Positions 53,068 to 60,906 of a DNA stretch of 64,000 nt are shown here, one piece after another. This DNA comes from an uncultured Paracoccaceae bacterium. Lineage in GTDB: Bacteria; Pseudomonadota; Alphaproteobacteria; Rhodobacterales; Rhodobacteraceae. The position numbers and the translations under genes are program-made. The notes beneath the pieces were generated by a model. The model was not told the origin of the DNA and did not search any database. It worked only from the letters and a program-made list of their open reading frames with translations. The number at the start of each line of letters is the position of its first letter. The first letter of the stretch is position 1. The DNA is taken from NCBI GenBank assembly GCA_947488605.1, contig CANKZJ010000001.1, positions 372,001 through 436,000 of the forward strand, written 5' to 3'.

Positions 53068-53392
53068 GCCCCACGTCCTGAGAAATCTAATCGCCAACTG
53101 GCGCGACCTTGCGTTTGAGCCGTTCCGCGACGGCGTCGACATACACCACATCCAACAAGGTAGCCCTGCGCTGGCGATATTGCGTTATGCCCCGGGAGCA
53201 AGGGTGCCAAAGCACCTTCACACAGGGTTAGAAACAATCCTTGTCCTGGACGGCGAACAGTCCGACGAACACGGTAGCTATCAGACAGGCTCCCTCGTTC
53301 TAAACCCAGAAGGCTCTTCGCATTCGGTTTGGTCCGACAATGGCTGCGCGGTATTGATCCAATGGGAACGACCGATCGAGATCCTTGGGTAA
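53060..53392 (+). CDS. Cupin-domain protein of the biuret cluster
   Basis: 110 residues from [14 protein letters not shown], overlapping the hydrolase stop by eight bases. The single cupin domain of the ChrR-like type shows [21 protein letters not shown] (key residues H-x-H...E) and [10 protein letters not shown] with the fourth ligand His. A role in sensing or metal binding is possible, and such cupins often end N- or C-catabolic operons. No enzyme activity is predicted with confidence. Confidence 0.82.
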   Translation: MTKPHVLRNLIANWRDLAFEPFRDGVDIHHIQQGSPALAILRYAPGARVPKHLHTGLETILVLDGEQSDEHGSYQTGSLVLNPEGSSHSVWSDNGCAVLIQWERPIEILG

Positions 53393-53815
53393 GGGTGATC
53401 ATAAACGCGGCAAGATGTCTCGGAGCGGAACAACAGTTGTCCAAATAAGTCGCTATTGGTCATCTCAATCGCTTGACCAATAGCTGTGGACAGCGTCGTC
53501 CGTGTTTCGATCGTTGAATCTTGCTGTAACGAATGATTGATTTTGCTTCGATCTGTTCTGACGGGATTGAACGACCGATCTGTGGAAGTTCGCTGCGACG
53601 CCAAAACTCTTGTGCTGCTAGTGCCAACAAAGCCGGCGCTGGCAAAAGGCGATAAAGTCCCGCATCTTACCAGAACGCGCACCACGCAGCGCACGGCTAC
53701 GTTTTGCAAACCGGCGCTTCGTGACCGGCGCCGCGAACGTCCTGGAGGAGCCCATTTTATCGGTTGCGGCGATCTTGCATTAATGGCGGCTTTGTCGATG
53801 TGCCTCCGACCGTCG
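53393..53815. other. 423-base gap without a supported gene
   Basis: Open frames on both strands overlap and show no motif or ribosome-binding site. A small basic 44-codon frame on minus (about 53620-53760) is visible but unsupported. The boundary between the nitrogen cluster and the RNA-repair island falls here, and a decayed mobile element is possible. Confidence 0.5.
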
Positions 53816-54964
53816 CTACGGCACAACAGAGATTTTTTGTGCCTCCCACATTTCAGGTGGTTCCAGCTTCCGCACCAGATGATCAATGACTGCATCAGGT
53901 ACCGCGTCAGGCCGATTTCTGTTTTGTCGACGCAATTGATCGGGATTGACTTCGACGTAGACGATTTCAACCCGCGCACCGTAGTCCCGCAATAGCCTTA
54001 GTACCTTTGATCTGTTTTGCCGTGTTACGTTCGTCGCGTTCCAGACAAAATCGGTACCAGCCCGCAGAAACTCTCTGGCCCTTTCATGGGCTGCCTGGAT
54101 GACCTGACCTTGGTTGTCTGTGGCGGATACACCCAATTCATCGCGGATCAGATCGAGGCTGACCATAGGATGATCAGGACGATGTTGGGCCGCCCAAGTG
54201 TCTTTGCCTACGCCGGGCAAACCAGACATCACCGTAACGGTGCATTTGAAGTCTTCGTGTGCTTGATAGTGCGGATCACGGTCTTCAAGGTCGAAGTAGG
54301 CAACGCGGCTTTCGTCGTTGGCGAAGGCGAACGGGCCGTGCAAGCACCCGGCATCTTGGAACGTCATCGCAGCAAGGCTGACGCTTTCTAAGATCACCTG
54401 TTGATCCTGACATACCCGACCCAGCGCATCTGCTTTGGCATGCATGCACAAGTCATCGGGCCTGCACCGCCATGATGTTTCAATCGCAAGCCGCGCAGGA
54501 TCAGGCCGTTCGATCAGCCAAAACGGAAGTTGGTGGTGCGCGATGATCCCACATAAAGCCTCTCGCCATGCAAAGGGTGATCCCGCATGCCACAGCAACT
54601 CCCGTGCGATAGACGCCCCGACCCGTGAGTGTCCACGGGACGAGATACGTCCATCGTCCTCATGCTTCGTCACAGGAGGTTTGCCAACATCGTGCAGTAC
54701 CGCCGCCCAGAACATGTAGGTCCGATCATCATGTTGCAGGTTTTGCCAGTCGGGATCAGCGACCAATGCCTCAACCACCAGCCGCGTATGTGTCCCCACA
54801 TCTCCCTCTGCATGGTGGATCGGGTCCTGCGGGCAAGCGTCCAGTGTCGCCAGTTCGGACCAAAGCGGCCAGATCGCAGTCCAATCGGTCCGCCAAAGCG
54901 GGCCAATTGGAACGAGGAACAACAGGTGGTCATGAGTGACGGTGGGTTTCATGTGTTTACGCAT
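53816..54964 (-). CDS. HD-Pnk: 2',3'-phosphoesterase HD domain fused to polynucleotide kinase
   Basis: 382 residues if started at the second of two adjacent ATGs (54964; 54967 is equally possible) after GGAAGGGG. The HD domain has AVLHDVGKP (His91-Asp92) and further metal histidines in HSRVGAS and IIAHHQLPFW. The C-terminal kinase has the P-loop GLPGVGKDT near residue 250 and VWNATNVTRQNRS as the lid region. Runella HD-Pnk, of the same layout, removes 2',3'-cyclic phosphate ends and phosphorylates 5'-OH ends. It overlaps the ligase gene by eight bases. Confidence 0.87.
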   Translation of the reverse strand: MRKHMKPTVTHDHLLFLVPIGPLWRTDWTAIWPLWSELATLDACPQDPIHHAEGDVGTHTRLVVEALVADPDWQNLQHDDRTYMFWAAVLHDVGKPPVTKHEDDGRISSRGHSRVGASIARELLWHAGSPFAWREALCGIIAHHQLPFWLIERPDPARLAIETSWRCRPDDLCMHAKADALGRVCQDQQVILESVSLAAMTFQDAGCLHGPFAFANDESRVAYFDLEDRDPHYQAHEDFKCTVTVMSGLPGVGKDTWAAQHRPDHPMVSLDLIRDELGVSATDNQGQVIQAAHERAREFLRAGTDFVWNATNVTRQNRSKVLRLLRDYGARVEIVYVEVNPDQLRRQNRNRPDAVPDAVIDHLVRKLEPPEMWEAQKISVVP

Positions 54965-55769
54965 CATAAGCCCCTTCCACACCCAGTAATGGCGCAAAAA
55001 TATCGACCCCATCCGCCAAGGTATTCGGCAGGATCGGGCGGTCGTGCCAGTGACCATCAGCCGCTTCGATGGCTTGCAGGAAGTCGGCCCGCACAAACTT
55101 GAACCGATCCAACACGTGATCGGAATCCTCTTGTTTTAAGTAAAGACCCTCGGCCAGATCGCTGTCTTCGGTTTGCTGATCCACCATATCAGGGCGGCTG
55201 CCAGACCGTTCTGCTGCTACGGCCAAAGCATCGCGCCAACCTATTGACTTGTAGGGCGTCGGGCGGGTCATGCCATTAAGATGATCGACGGATGATACGT
55301 CACCCTCATGCACCACAGGGACCGGCATGATTGGCAAACCCGCTAGCAACGACCGACGGGCAACAGTGCTGAGGAAGGTGCCATTGTCCCGATCCAGCAC
55401 GTCAAACTCCATGAAGTAATGGGGTAACCTGTCATAGAACACCGTGTGCTTGGCATACATCCATTCGCCATACATGACGAAGCGGTGACCCAGCACAGGA
55501 TGCAAGACATGGGCATGGGCCGCTGCCCACGTCTTAAACAGGGCAAAGTGGCGCTCACGGCCACCGCCCGTCAGGTAATGCCCACGGCTTTGCAGCATCA
55601 GGTTGCCATTCGCGTCGAAGGACACGGCCGAGTTGGCCCCGTCAAGTTTCTCTTCCACGATCAGACGTTCGCCTTTGAGGTCTTTGATTGGTTTGTCATC
55701 CGCCATATCGCCAACTTGAAGGCGCGAACCCTCAATGTGCCGCGTACGCGGATATTTGTAGATAGTCAT
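54957..55769 (-). CDS. ATP-dependent RNA ligase (Rnl-type)
   Basis: 270 residues from MTIYKYPRTRHIEGSR. The nucleotidyl lysine is Lys41 in EEKLDGANSAV (motif I), LQSRGHYL lies nearby, FVMYGEWMYAKHTV and HYFMEFDVLD are motifs III/IIIa, EGLYLKQED motif IV and DRFKFVRADF motif V. It adenylates a 5'-phosphate end and seals it to a 3'-OH. With the downstream HD-Pnk it forms a heal-and-seal pair that can rejoin RNAs cut by toxin-like nucleases. Confidence 0.88.
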   Translation of the reverse strand: MTIYKYPRTRHIEGSRLQVGDMADDKPIKDLKGERLIVEEKLDGANSAVSFDANGNLMLQSRGHYLTGGGRERHFALFKTWAAAHAHVLHPVLGHRFVMYGEWMYAKHTVFYDRLPHYFMEFDVLDRDNGTFLSTVARRSLLAGLPIMPVPVVHEGDVSSVDHLNGMTRPTPYKSIGWRDALAVAAERSGSRPDMVDQQTEDSDLAEGLYLKQEDSDHVLDRFKFVRADFLQAIEAADGHWHDRPILPNTLADGVDIFAPLLGVEGAYDA

Positions 55770-56031
55770 AACTGTCTCACGATGTATCGATTGGTCACAC
55801 AAAAACACCCGACATGAATTGTCAGGGCGTTGGTTGAAATATGTGTGCAGCGACTACATCGGACTTCCGTGGGGTTCGGGGTGGAAACAAGATGATTTGA
55901 ATAACCTGCCATCCTATACCGATCAAGTCATCCGTGATGTGGTCTTTGGTTGTGACGCAACCATGCAACGGCTTTACATCGCACCCTGTTCAGGTGAGTT
56001 TCTTGCGACGTCAAAGGACATGATACAGACG

Positions 56032-56382
56032 ATGAATATTCTCTTCATTTGCAGCATGAACAAATGGCGCAGCCCCACGGGTGAGGCGATTTTTCGGCGC
56101 CATGATGGGGTGAACACCCGCTCAGCTGGGACCAGCCGCAAGGCACGTTGGCAAGTGAACGTCACAGACATCCGTTGGGCTGACCTGATCTGCGTGATGG
56201 AGGAAAAGCACCTGTCGCGACTGCGGGCCGACTTTCGGAGCGAGGTGAAACACAAAGCAATCCACGTCCTCGACATCCCCGACGACTACCAGTTCATGGA
56301 CCCTGAGTTGGTTGATCTGATCAGTGATGCAGTGATGCCAAGGATAGAAAGCCGAAATACAATCAGGTTGATCGATCCATGA
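56032..56382 (+). CDS. Low-molecular-weight protein-tyrosine-phosphatase-like protein
   Basis: 116 residues from MNILFICSMNKWRSP; a longer in-frame extension to 55819 lacks similarity. The P-loop C-x5-R is Cys7-SMNKW-Arg13-Ser, and a late Asp (DIPDDYQFMDP) may be the general acid. It is shorter than typical LMW phosphatases. Proteins of this type recur near RNA-repair and defence genes; whether it acts on protein, RNA ends or nucleotides is unknown. It diverges from the RNA ligase gene across 262 bases. Confidence 0.8.
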   Translation: MNILFICSMNKWRSPTGEAIFRRHDGVNTRSAGTSRKARWQVNVTDIRWADLICVMEEKHLSRLRADFRSEVKHKAIHVLDIPDDYQFMDPELVDLISDAVMPRIESRNTIRLIDP

Positions 56383-56541
56383 TGGCAAACTTTCGGGGTC
56401 GTAGGTGGTAGGGTCGGTCACAAAACAAAGACTGCCACAACTACAAACCCCACAACCAAAGTGAACAAGATTATTGAGGATGCCTTCCAATAGCCTCCTT
56501 TTGAACTTGCACTGACTTGCTATCCGTCGTCATTTCCAACC

Positions 56542-57213
56542 ATGACTTTTGATATCAATTTGAAAAATGAATTAGAGGCGGCTGGGCGGCTTTGGCTGAG
56601 ACATGCGATCTCGGAAGATGATCTTGAACACTTCGATGCCGCTGCACTTCTGGACGCGAAGGCAGGTGCGCGAGTTAAGCCTTCACATGCCTTAAGTGCC
56701 GCATTGGATAGTCAGGGGACGTTGATGCAATCTATCGCATCGCTTGACCCTATGGCGAAGCCAGTGAGGACCGTGGCGTTCAACAAGACGCCAGATACAA
56801 ACTGGGGCGTCCCATGGCATCAGGATCGTGTCATCGCAGTAGCGGATAAGCATGAAGTCACAGGCTTTGATAAGTGGACCCGAAAGTCGGAGGTATGGCA
56901 TTGTGAGCCACCTCAACATGTCCTGGATGAGATGTTGTTTGTGCGTGTTCATCTTGATGATACCGACCATGGCAATGGCGCTATGCAAATCGCGATTGGA
57001 AGCCATGTTCAAGGTATTGTTCCTGCTGCACTCGCCGAAGAGACTGCACATCGGTACCCAATCGAAAGCTGCAAAGCAAAACGAGGCGACGTCCTTGTTT
57101 TAAAGATGCTTACCTTGCATGGATCGCAACCTTCAAAAACTTCATCCAATCGCAGGGTCTTCCGTATCGATTTTGCCTCTACGGACTTACCCAGCCCGTT
57201 AAGTTGGGGATAA
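56542..57213 (+). CDS. Phytanoyl-CoA dioxygenase family protein
   Basis: 223 residues. The Fe(II) motif is WHQD (H-x-D), the distal His in LTLHGSQP, and the 2-oxoglutarate Arg in RRVFRIDF. The RTVAFNKTPDTNWGVPWHQDR region is typical of PhyH family small-molecule hydroxylases. It is a second PhyH-like gene in the window, unrelated in detail to the one beside dusA. Its place between phosphatase and PrfH genes is unexplained; a cargo gene of the island is likely. Confidence 0.82.
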   Translation: MTFDINLKNELEAAGRLWLRHAISEDDLEHFDAAALLDAKAGARVKPSHALSAALDSQGTLMQSIASLDPMAKPVRTVAFNKTPDTNWGVPWHQDRVIAVADKHEVTGFDKWTRKSEVWHCEPPQHVLDEMLFVRVHLDDTDHGNGAMQIAIGSHVQGIVPAALAEETAHRYPIESCKAKRGDVLVLKMLTLHGSQPSKTSSNRRVFRIDFASTDLPSPLSWG

Positions 57214-57312
57214 AGATTCCCTATTGTCTGGAATAACATTTACCGACTGGCCGGTACGGTTTTCCAACATGCACGCTGAGAAAACCGTCCGCTGTTCAGT
57301 AACCAAGTAACT

Positions 57313-57951
57313 TTATTTCACGTCCTCCTTGAATCGCTCCCCAACAAACCGCCGCACTGGGTTCCCCCGCTCCAAGGCGCGATGCAGCCCGTTTTGACTG
57401 CTCTTGCGTTCTTCCTGATCCGCTACCGCTTGCGCATCGGAAAGGCTTTGCAGCCGTTCCAACGCCAGTGCTTTGTTGCGGTGTTGGGACCGTGCTTCGC
57501 GGACGACCACGGTCAAACCAGACGGTTTATGGACCGCTCGTACCGCGCTGTCGGTGGTGTTCTGGTGCTGCCCACCCGGTCCACCTGCACGCAGGGTTGA
57601 GAATGTCACATCTGCCTGCGAAATGTCTCCTACACCCGGCTGACTCTGCTCGATCGCGAAGATACCTACGAACCAGTTTACCCGCTTATGGTGCTTGCGC
57701 AATTGGCTTTGCATCCGCCACTGGATCGTGCCGACCCAAGACTTTGCAAAGGCAGTCCGCCCGTCGCCATGCACCACGACCACCGCAGATTTGGGGCCAT
57801 GGCGGCCTTCGATGCAGTGGATAGACAGGGAAAGGCCATACATATCACCCTCCTCCTGCATGCGGGTCAAGATGTGTCCCACGGCTTGGTTGCATTCCGT
57901 GGGGCCGTCGCCTGCTGTGACCAGCAGGGAGATATGATCTGCGCTGTTCAT
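57313..57951 (-). CDS. prfH: Peptide chain release factor H (PrfH)
   Basis: 212 residues. The peptidyl-tRNA hydrolysis motif GGQ lies at 126-128 within AGGPGGQHQNTTDSAVRAVH, and REARSQHRNKALALERL is the class I RF-like helix. The stop-codon-recognising domain of RF1/RF2 is missing, as in PrfH. PrfH frees peptides from ribosomes whose 16S decoding centre has been cut, acting with RtcB2, which re-seals the rRNA. The start overlaps the rtcB2 stop as ATGA. Confidence 0.9.
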   Translation of the reverse strand: MNSADHISLLVTAGDGPTECNQAVGHILTRMQEEGDMYGLSLSIHCIEGRHGPKSAVVVVHGDGRTAFAKSWVGTIQWRMQSQLRKHHKRVNWFVGIFAIEQSQPGVGDISQADVTFSTLRAGGPGGQHQNTTDSAVRAVHKPSGLTVVVREARSQHRNKALALERLQSLSDAQAVADQEERKSSQNGLHRALERGNPVRRFVGERFKEDVK

Positions 57952-59078
57952 CGCGACCCCTCCTTACGGGTTTTCTTGAACGTCAGCAGTGGGTTCAGTG
58001 TGGCGACACGTTGGGCCACGCCCGTTACCTCCAGATCAGACACCACGCTGTCGGCGGATTTATACGCCTGTGGTGCCTCCTCGATCAGCAGATCACGGTC
58101 TTCGCAGATGACACGCCCCCCAAAGGGTGTCCGCTCCATTGCTGTGATGTCAGACCGCTTACCTCGCACCCGTCCGTGCATGGATGATCGGTCATAACGA
58201 CGACCAGCCCCATGGGCGAGAGATGCCATAGCTGCGTCCAACCCCAGCGGTTCCACCAGATAGCTGGACGTGGCCCTCGAGCCTGCCACGGGGACAAGAT
58301 CAGAGGCGATGGCAGCGCCTTTGCGGTGCAACCACCCCGTCGCAGTCGGCGCGAGGATATTGTGCGGGACATCTGTCACTAAATGGACATCCGCCCGCAA
58401 CGCATCCGCCGCCCGTTCCGCGATAATCTGACGGTTGAGCTTGGCCCAGAGGACTGCTTGGTCGTGACCTGTAACGTAGGCCAACGCATCCGCGCCGTCT
58501 GGCATCAAGCCGTGAAATGCACCTTGCGGCAAGGCATTCAGCGTCGCCTCACCCAGTCCACGTGACCCAGAATGGACTAACAGGTAAGTTAGGGTGTGGT
58601 CGAGGTCACAACCCTCCTCAGGGTCCACCAGCGTTTGCACCTCGCAAAAGTGGTTGCCGCCGCCGATAGTGCCCAATGCGCTGGCGAACAGATCAACAGG
58701 CAGGCCGATCTCCTCCAGACGTGTGCCCTGCGGCGTATCCAGTGGTTCGCCCAAAGCTCTGATCCGACGCACGGCTTTCTCCAGCTTGAGCTTGCGCATG
58801 GGCAAGTCGAGTCGAAACAGTGACATGCCGCAACCGATGTCATTGCCGATCAACTGGGGATAGATGCGATCCGCCAGCACGGCGCAGCCCACCGGGCCGT
58901 ATTTGCCTGGATGCAGGTCAGGAAACACCGCGATCTTGGCTACGCCAGTCCAATTGGCGATGTGGTGAATTTGATCCTCTGCACGGCCTTCAATCCATGC
59001 ATTGGATGTGTAGAAATGTGTGACGGTCGCGCCTGTCTGTGGTGCAGACAAACGGCCATCCATATCAGGATTGCCCAT
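57948..59078 (-). CDS. RtcB2-type RNA ligase paired with PrfH
   Basis: 376 residues from MGNPDMDGRLSAP, with AGGA eight bases upstream; an in-frame ATG at 59117 is less likely. Metal and guanylate sites are seen: NDIGCG (manganese-binding), GGGNHF, HSGSRGLG, HRKGA and the histidine that is guanylylated in AHGAGRRYDRS. It seals 2',3'-cyclic phosphate to 5'-OH ends using GTP. Its coupling to prfH identifies it as the ribosome-repair RtcB2, distinct from the RtcB at the right edge. Confidence 0.92.
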   Translation of the reverse strand: MGNPDMDGRLSAPQTGATVTHFYTSNAWIEGRAEDQIHHIANWTGVAKIAVFPDLHPGKYGPVGCAVLADRIYPQLIGNDIGCGMSLFRLDLPMRKLKLEKAVRRIRALGEPLDTPQGTRLEEIGLPVDLFASALGTIGGGNHFCEVQTLVDPEEGCDLDHTLTYLLVHSGSRGLGEATLNALPQGAFHGLMPDGADALAYVTGHDQAVLWAKLNRQIIAERAADALRADVHLVTDVPHNILAPTATGWLHRKGAAIASDLVPVAGSRATSSYLVEPLGLDAAMASLAHGAGRRYDRSSMHGRVRGKRSDITAMERTPFGGRVICEDRDLLIEEAPQAYKSADSVVSDLEVTGVAQRVATLNPLLTFKKTRKEGSR

Positions 59079-59122
59079 GTGAAATGGTCCTATGTTCGTA
59101 ATCTTTGGAAAGGCCAAGCGGC

Positions 59123-59138
59123 CGGTGTGATCACACCG
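59123..59138. promoter_or_regulatory. 16-bp perfect palindrome upstream of rtcB2
   Basis: CGGTGTGATCACACCG lies 44 bases before the rtcB2 start. Symmetry and position suggest a repressor operator; the regulator is unknown. Confidence 0.45.
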
Positions 59139-59290
59139 CGTCAGATACCTGACTTAGGCTGTGATGTACCCTGCGAGGGATGCGTTGTGACTGGTCATGT
59201 GCTGCCCTCCAAATTGGCGTTACGAATGGGACGGACTGTCCTTGAGCGCAGCGGATAGGCAATCTTCGAGATTCTCGCAAAGGAAATTAT

Positions 59291-59584
59291 CAGCGAACGT
59301 TTGGACTGTTGCGCCAATGCACAGATGTTAGAAACCCACAGTGTTGGCGCTCTGCCAATTTCAGTATTTGATTATTCGATGCCAATTCATCATTGGCATT
59401 TGCCCGGTCACTTTGCATGATCGCATGGCAACGACGGTTTCTGGATCGCTCTGAGCAGTAATGCAAAGAGCTGGGTGGGGTATCCCCACCTGAGACGAAG
59501 ACCTATGCAAACAAGGCACTACCGGCGCTGGGTTACACCCAGTTCAGGTAGCGCAAATCAAAGAGAGGCAGAGACCGTTCGTTG
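59291..59584 (+). ncRNA. Candidate retron msr-msd RNA upstream of the reverse transcriptase
   Basis: A 9-bp outer stem (59291-59299 with 59576-59584, one G-T pair) ends 16 bases before the RT start and encloses non-crossing hairpins: 59311-59317/59344-59350, 59379-59386/59392-59399 (8 bp perfect), 59411-59418/59461-59468 (8 bp), 59474-59480/59484-59490 (7 bp), and 59516-59554. The layout fits the a1/a2-flanked RNA of retrons. AGCGA near 59292 resembles the branching-G context. Ends, priming site and msd extent are inferred by eye. Confidence 0.5.
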
Positions 59585-59600
59585 CGACTTGAAAGCCCCC

Positions 59601-60899
59601 ATGAATAAAGGTCAACTTGCTTTAAACCTCGCGATCAGTATGACCCAGGGCGCGTGGTCACCAGACACAGTGGTCGCGGTCTTGGAACGCCGGTTGCCGC
59701 CGCCATTGCGCAAGTTTTCAAATGGCCTTGCGACCACACTTTTAGAACAACTGCCGCGATCATACGCGCCTTCACCAAAATGCGTGCAGGCCATTTTGGT
59801 GTCAAATCTCTGGTTTGAACGTGTGTTCGCATATTGCCAAAAGCAAAACGTTTGGCCCGCGCCAGATATCACCTCGCCTGTCATGGCACCAACCAAGGCC
59901 TTCTCTTATCTTGAGTTGCCGCAACTCCCGACGCTGGCTGCACTGGCCGATTGGCTGTTACTCCCGCCTGATCGACTCGCGTATCTGGCAGATATCCACG
60001 ACAGGTATGAAGAACACGGCGAAACAGCGGTGAACCATTACCACTATGTTTTGAAACCTAAAAAGTCAGGTGGATTTCGCCTCATCGAGGCGCCAAAACA
60101 GCAACTGAAGGCCGTCCAGCGACAAATTCTAACTGGCATATTGGACAGGGTTCCAGTTCACCCAAATGCATTTGGATTTGTGAAAGAGCGCAACTGTCTT
60201 GATGGCGCGAACCGGCATGCGAGCGAACAAGTTGTTGTATGCTTCGATCTGAAGGACTTTTTTCCGTCAATCCGCCGAGCCCGCATATTTGGTTTATTCA
60301 GATGCCTCGGGTATCCTTACAATGTCGCCAGATATCTTGCGGCGCTTTGCACGTCAGTGACGCCGTCGCGTATTCTTGATAGATTGAGCATTGATGAAAG
60401 GGCGCAGTATAAGAGCGCACATCTGCCGCAAGGGTCGCCGGCATCTCCGGCACTTGCCAATCACGCAGCCTTTATGCTCGACACACGCCTATCAGTCCTC
60501 GCCAACACTTTAGATGCAAATTTCAGCCGTTACGCCGACGATCTCAGCTTTTCAGGCGATAAACATATTGCGCAGGTGCTCATGCGGACGGTTCCGGAAA
60601 TTGTTCATGATGAGGGTTTCCAGTTAAACATCCAGAAAACCCGTTTGAGCGCAATCACAACACGCCAAGTTGTGACTGGCATTGTCGTGAACCAACATTT
60701 GAATATCAGGCGCAAGACCTTCGATGAGCTTAAAGCAATTATACACGCCTGCGCAAAACCGGAAGACTTGCGATTACATGATCCAGCGTTTCGGGCGTCT
60801 TTGCTTGGCAGGTTAGATTGGGTCGAGCAAGTGAACCCCCAGCGCGGTCAAAAGTTGAAGGGACTGCTGACCACAGCATTGCACAAATCAAGCCTCTAA
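59601..60899 (+). CDS. Retron-type reverse transcriptase
   Basis: 432 residues from MNKGQLALNLAIS; an in-frame ATG at 59475 would read through the candidate ncRNA. About 130 residues of N-terminal extension precede the RT core: HYHYVLKPKKSGGFRLIEAPK, NAFGFVKERNCLDGANRH, DLKDFFPSI, LPQGSPASPALAN, YADD (311-314) in RYADDLSFSGD, and the retron-typical VTG (358-360) in VVTGIVVN. No fused effector domain is seen. The effector is not obvious; the gene runs into the convergent rtcR after seven bases. Confidence 0.88.
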   Translation: MNKGQLALNLAISMTQGAWSPDTVVAVLERRLPPPLRKFSNGLATTLLEQLPRSYAPSPKCVQAILVSNLWFERVFAYCQKQNVWPAPDITSPVMAPTKAFSYLELPQLPTLAALADWLLLPPDRLAYLADIHDRYEEHGETAVNHYHYVLKPKKSGGFRLIEAPKQQLKAVQRQILTGILDRVPVHPNAFGFVKERNCLDGANRHASEQVVVCFDLKDFFPSIRRARIFGLFRCLGYPYNVARYLAALCTSVTPSRILDRLSIDERAQYKSAHLPQGSPASPALANHAAFMLDTRLSVLANTLDANFSRYADDLSFSGDKHIAQVLMRTVPEIVHDEGFQLNIQKTRLSAITTRQVVTGIVVNQHLNIRRKTFDELKAIIHACAKPEDLRLHDPAFRASLLGRLDWVEQVNPQRGQKLKGLLTTALHKSSL

Positions 60900-60906
60900 G
60901 TGCTCA

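Noticed and set aside
53281-53979. Minus-strand 232-codon frame and a plus-strand frame at 53537-53995
   Set aside because: They overlap the cupin and HD-Pnk genes, have no ribosome-binding site and an Arg/Ser-rich non-protein-like composition.
58911-59258. Plus-strand frame opposite rtcB2
   Set aside because: It is antisense to a strongly conserved gene and has no domain or ribosome-binding site.
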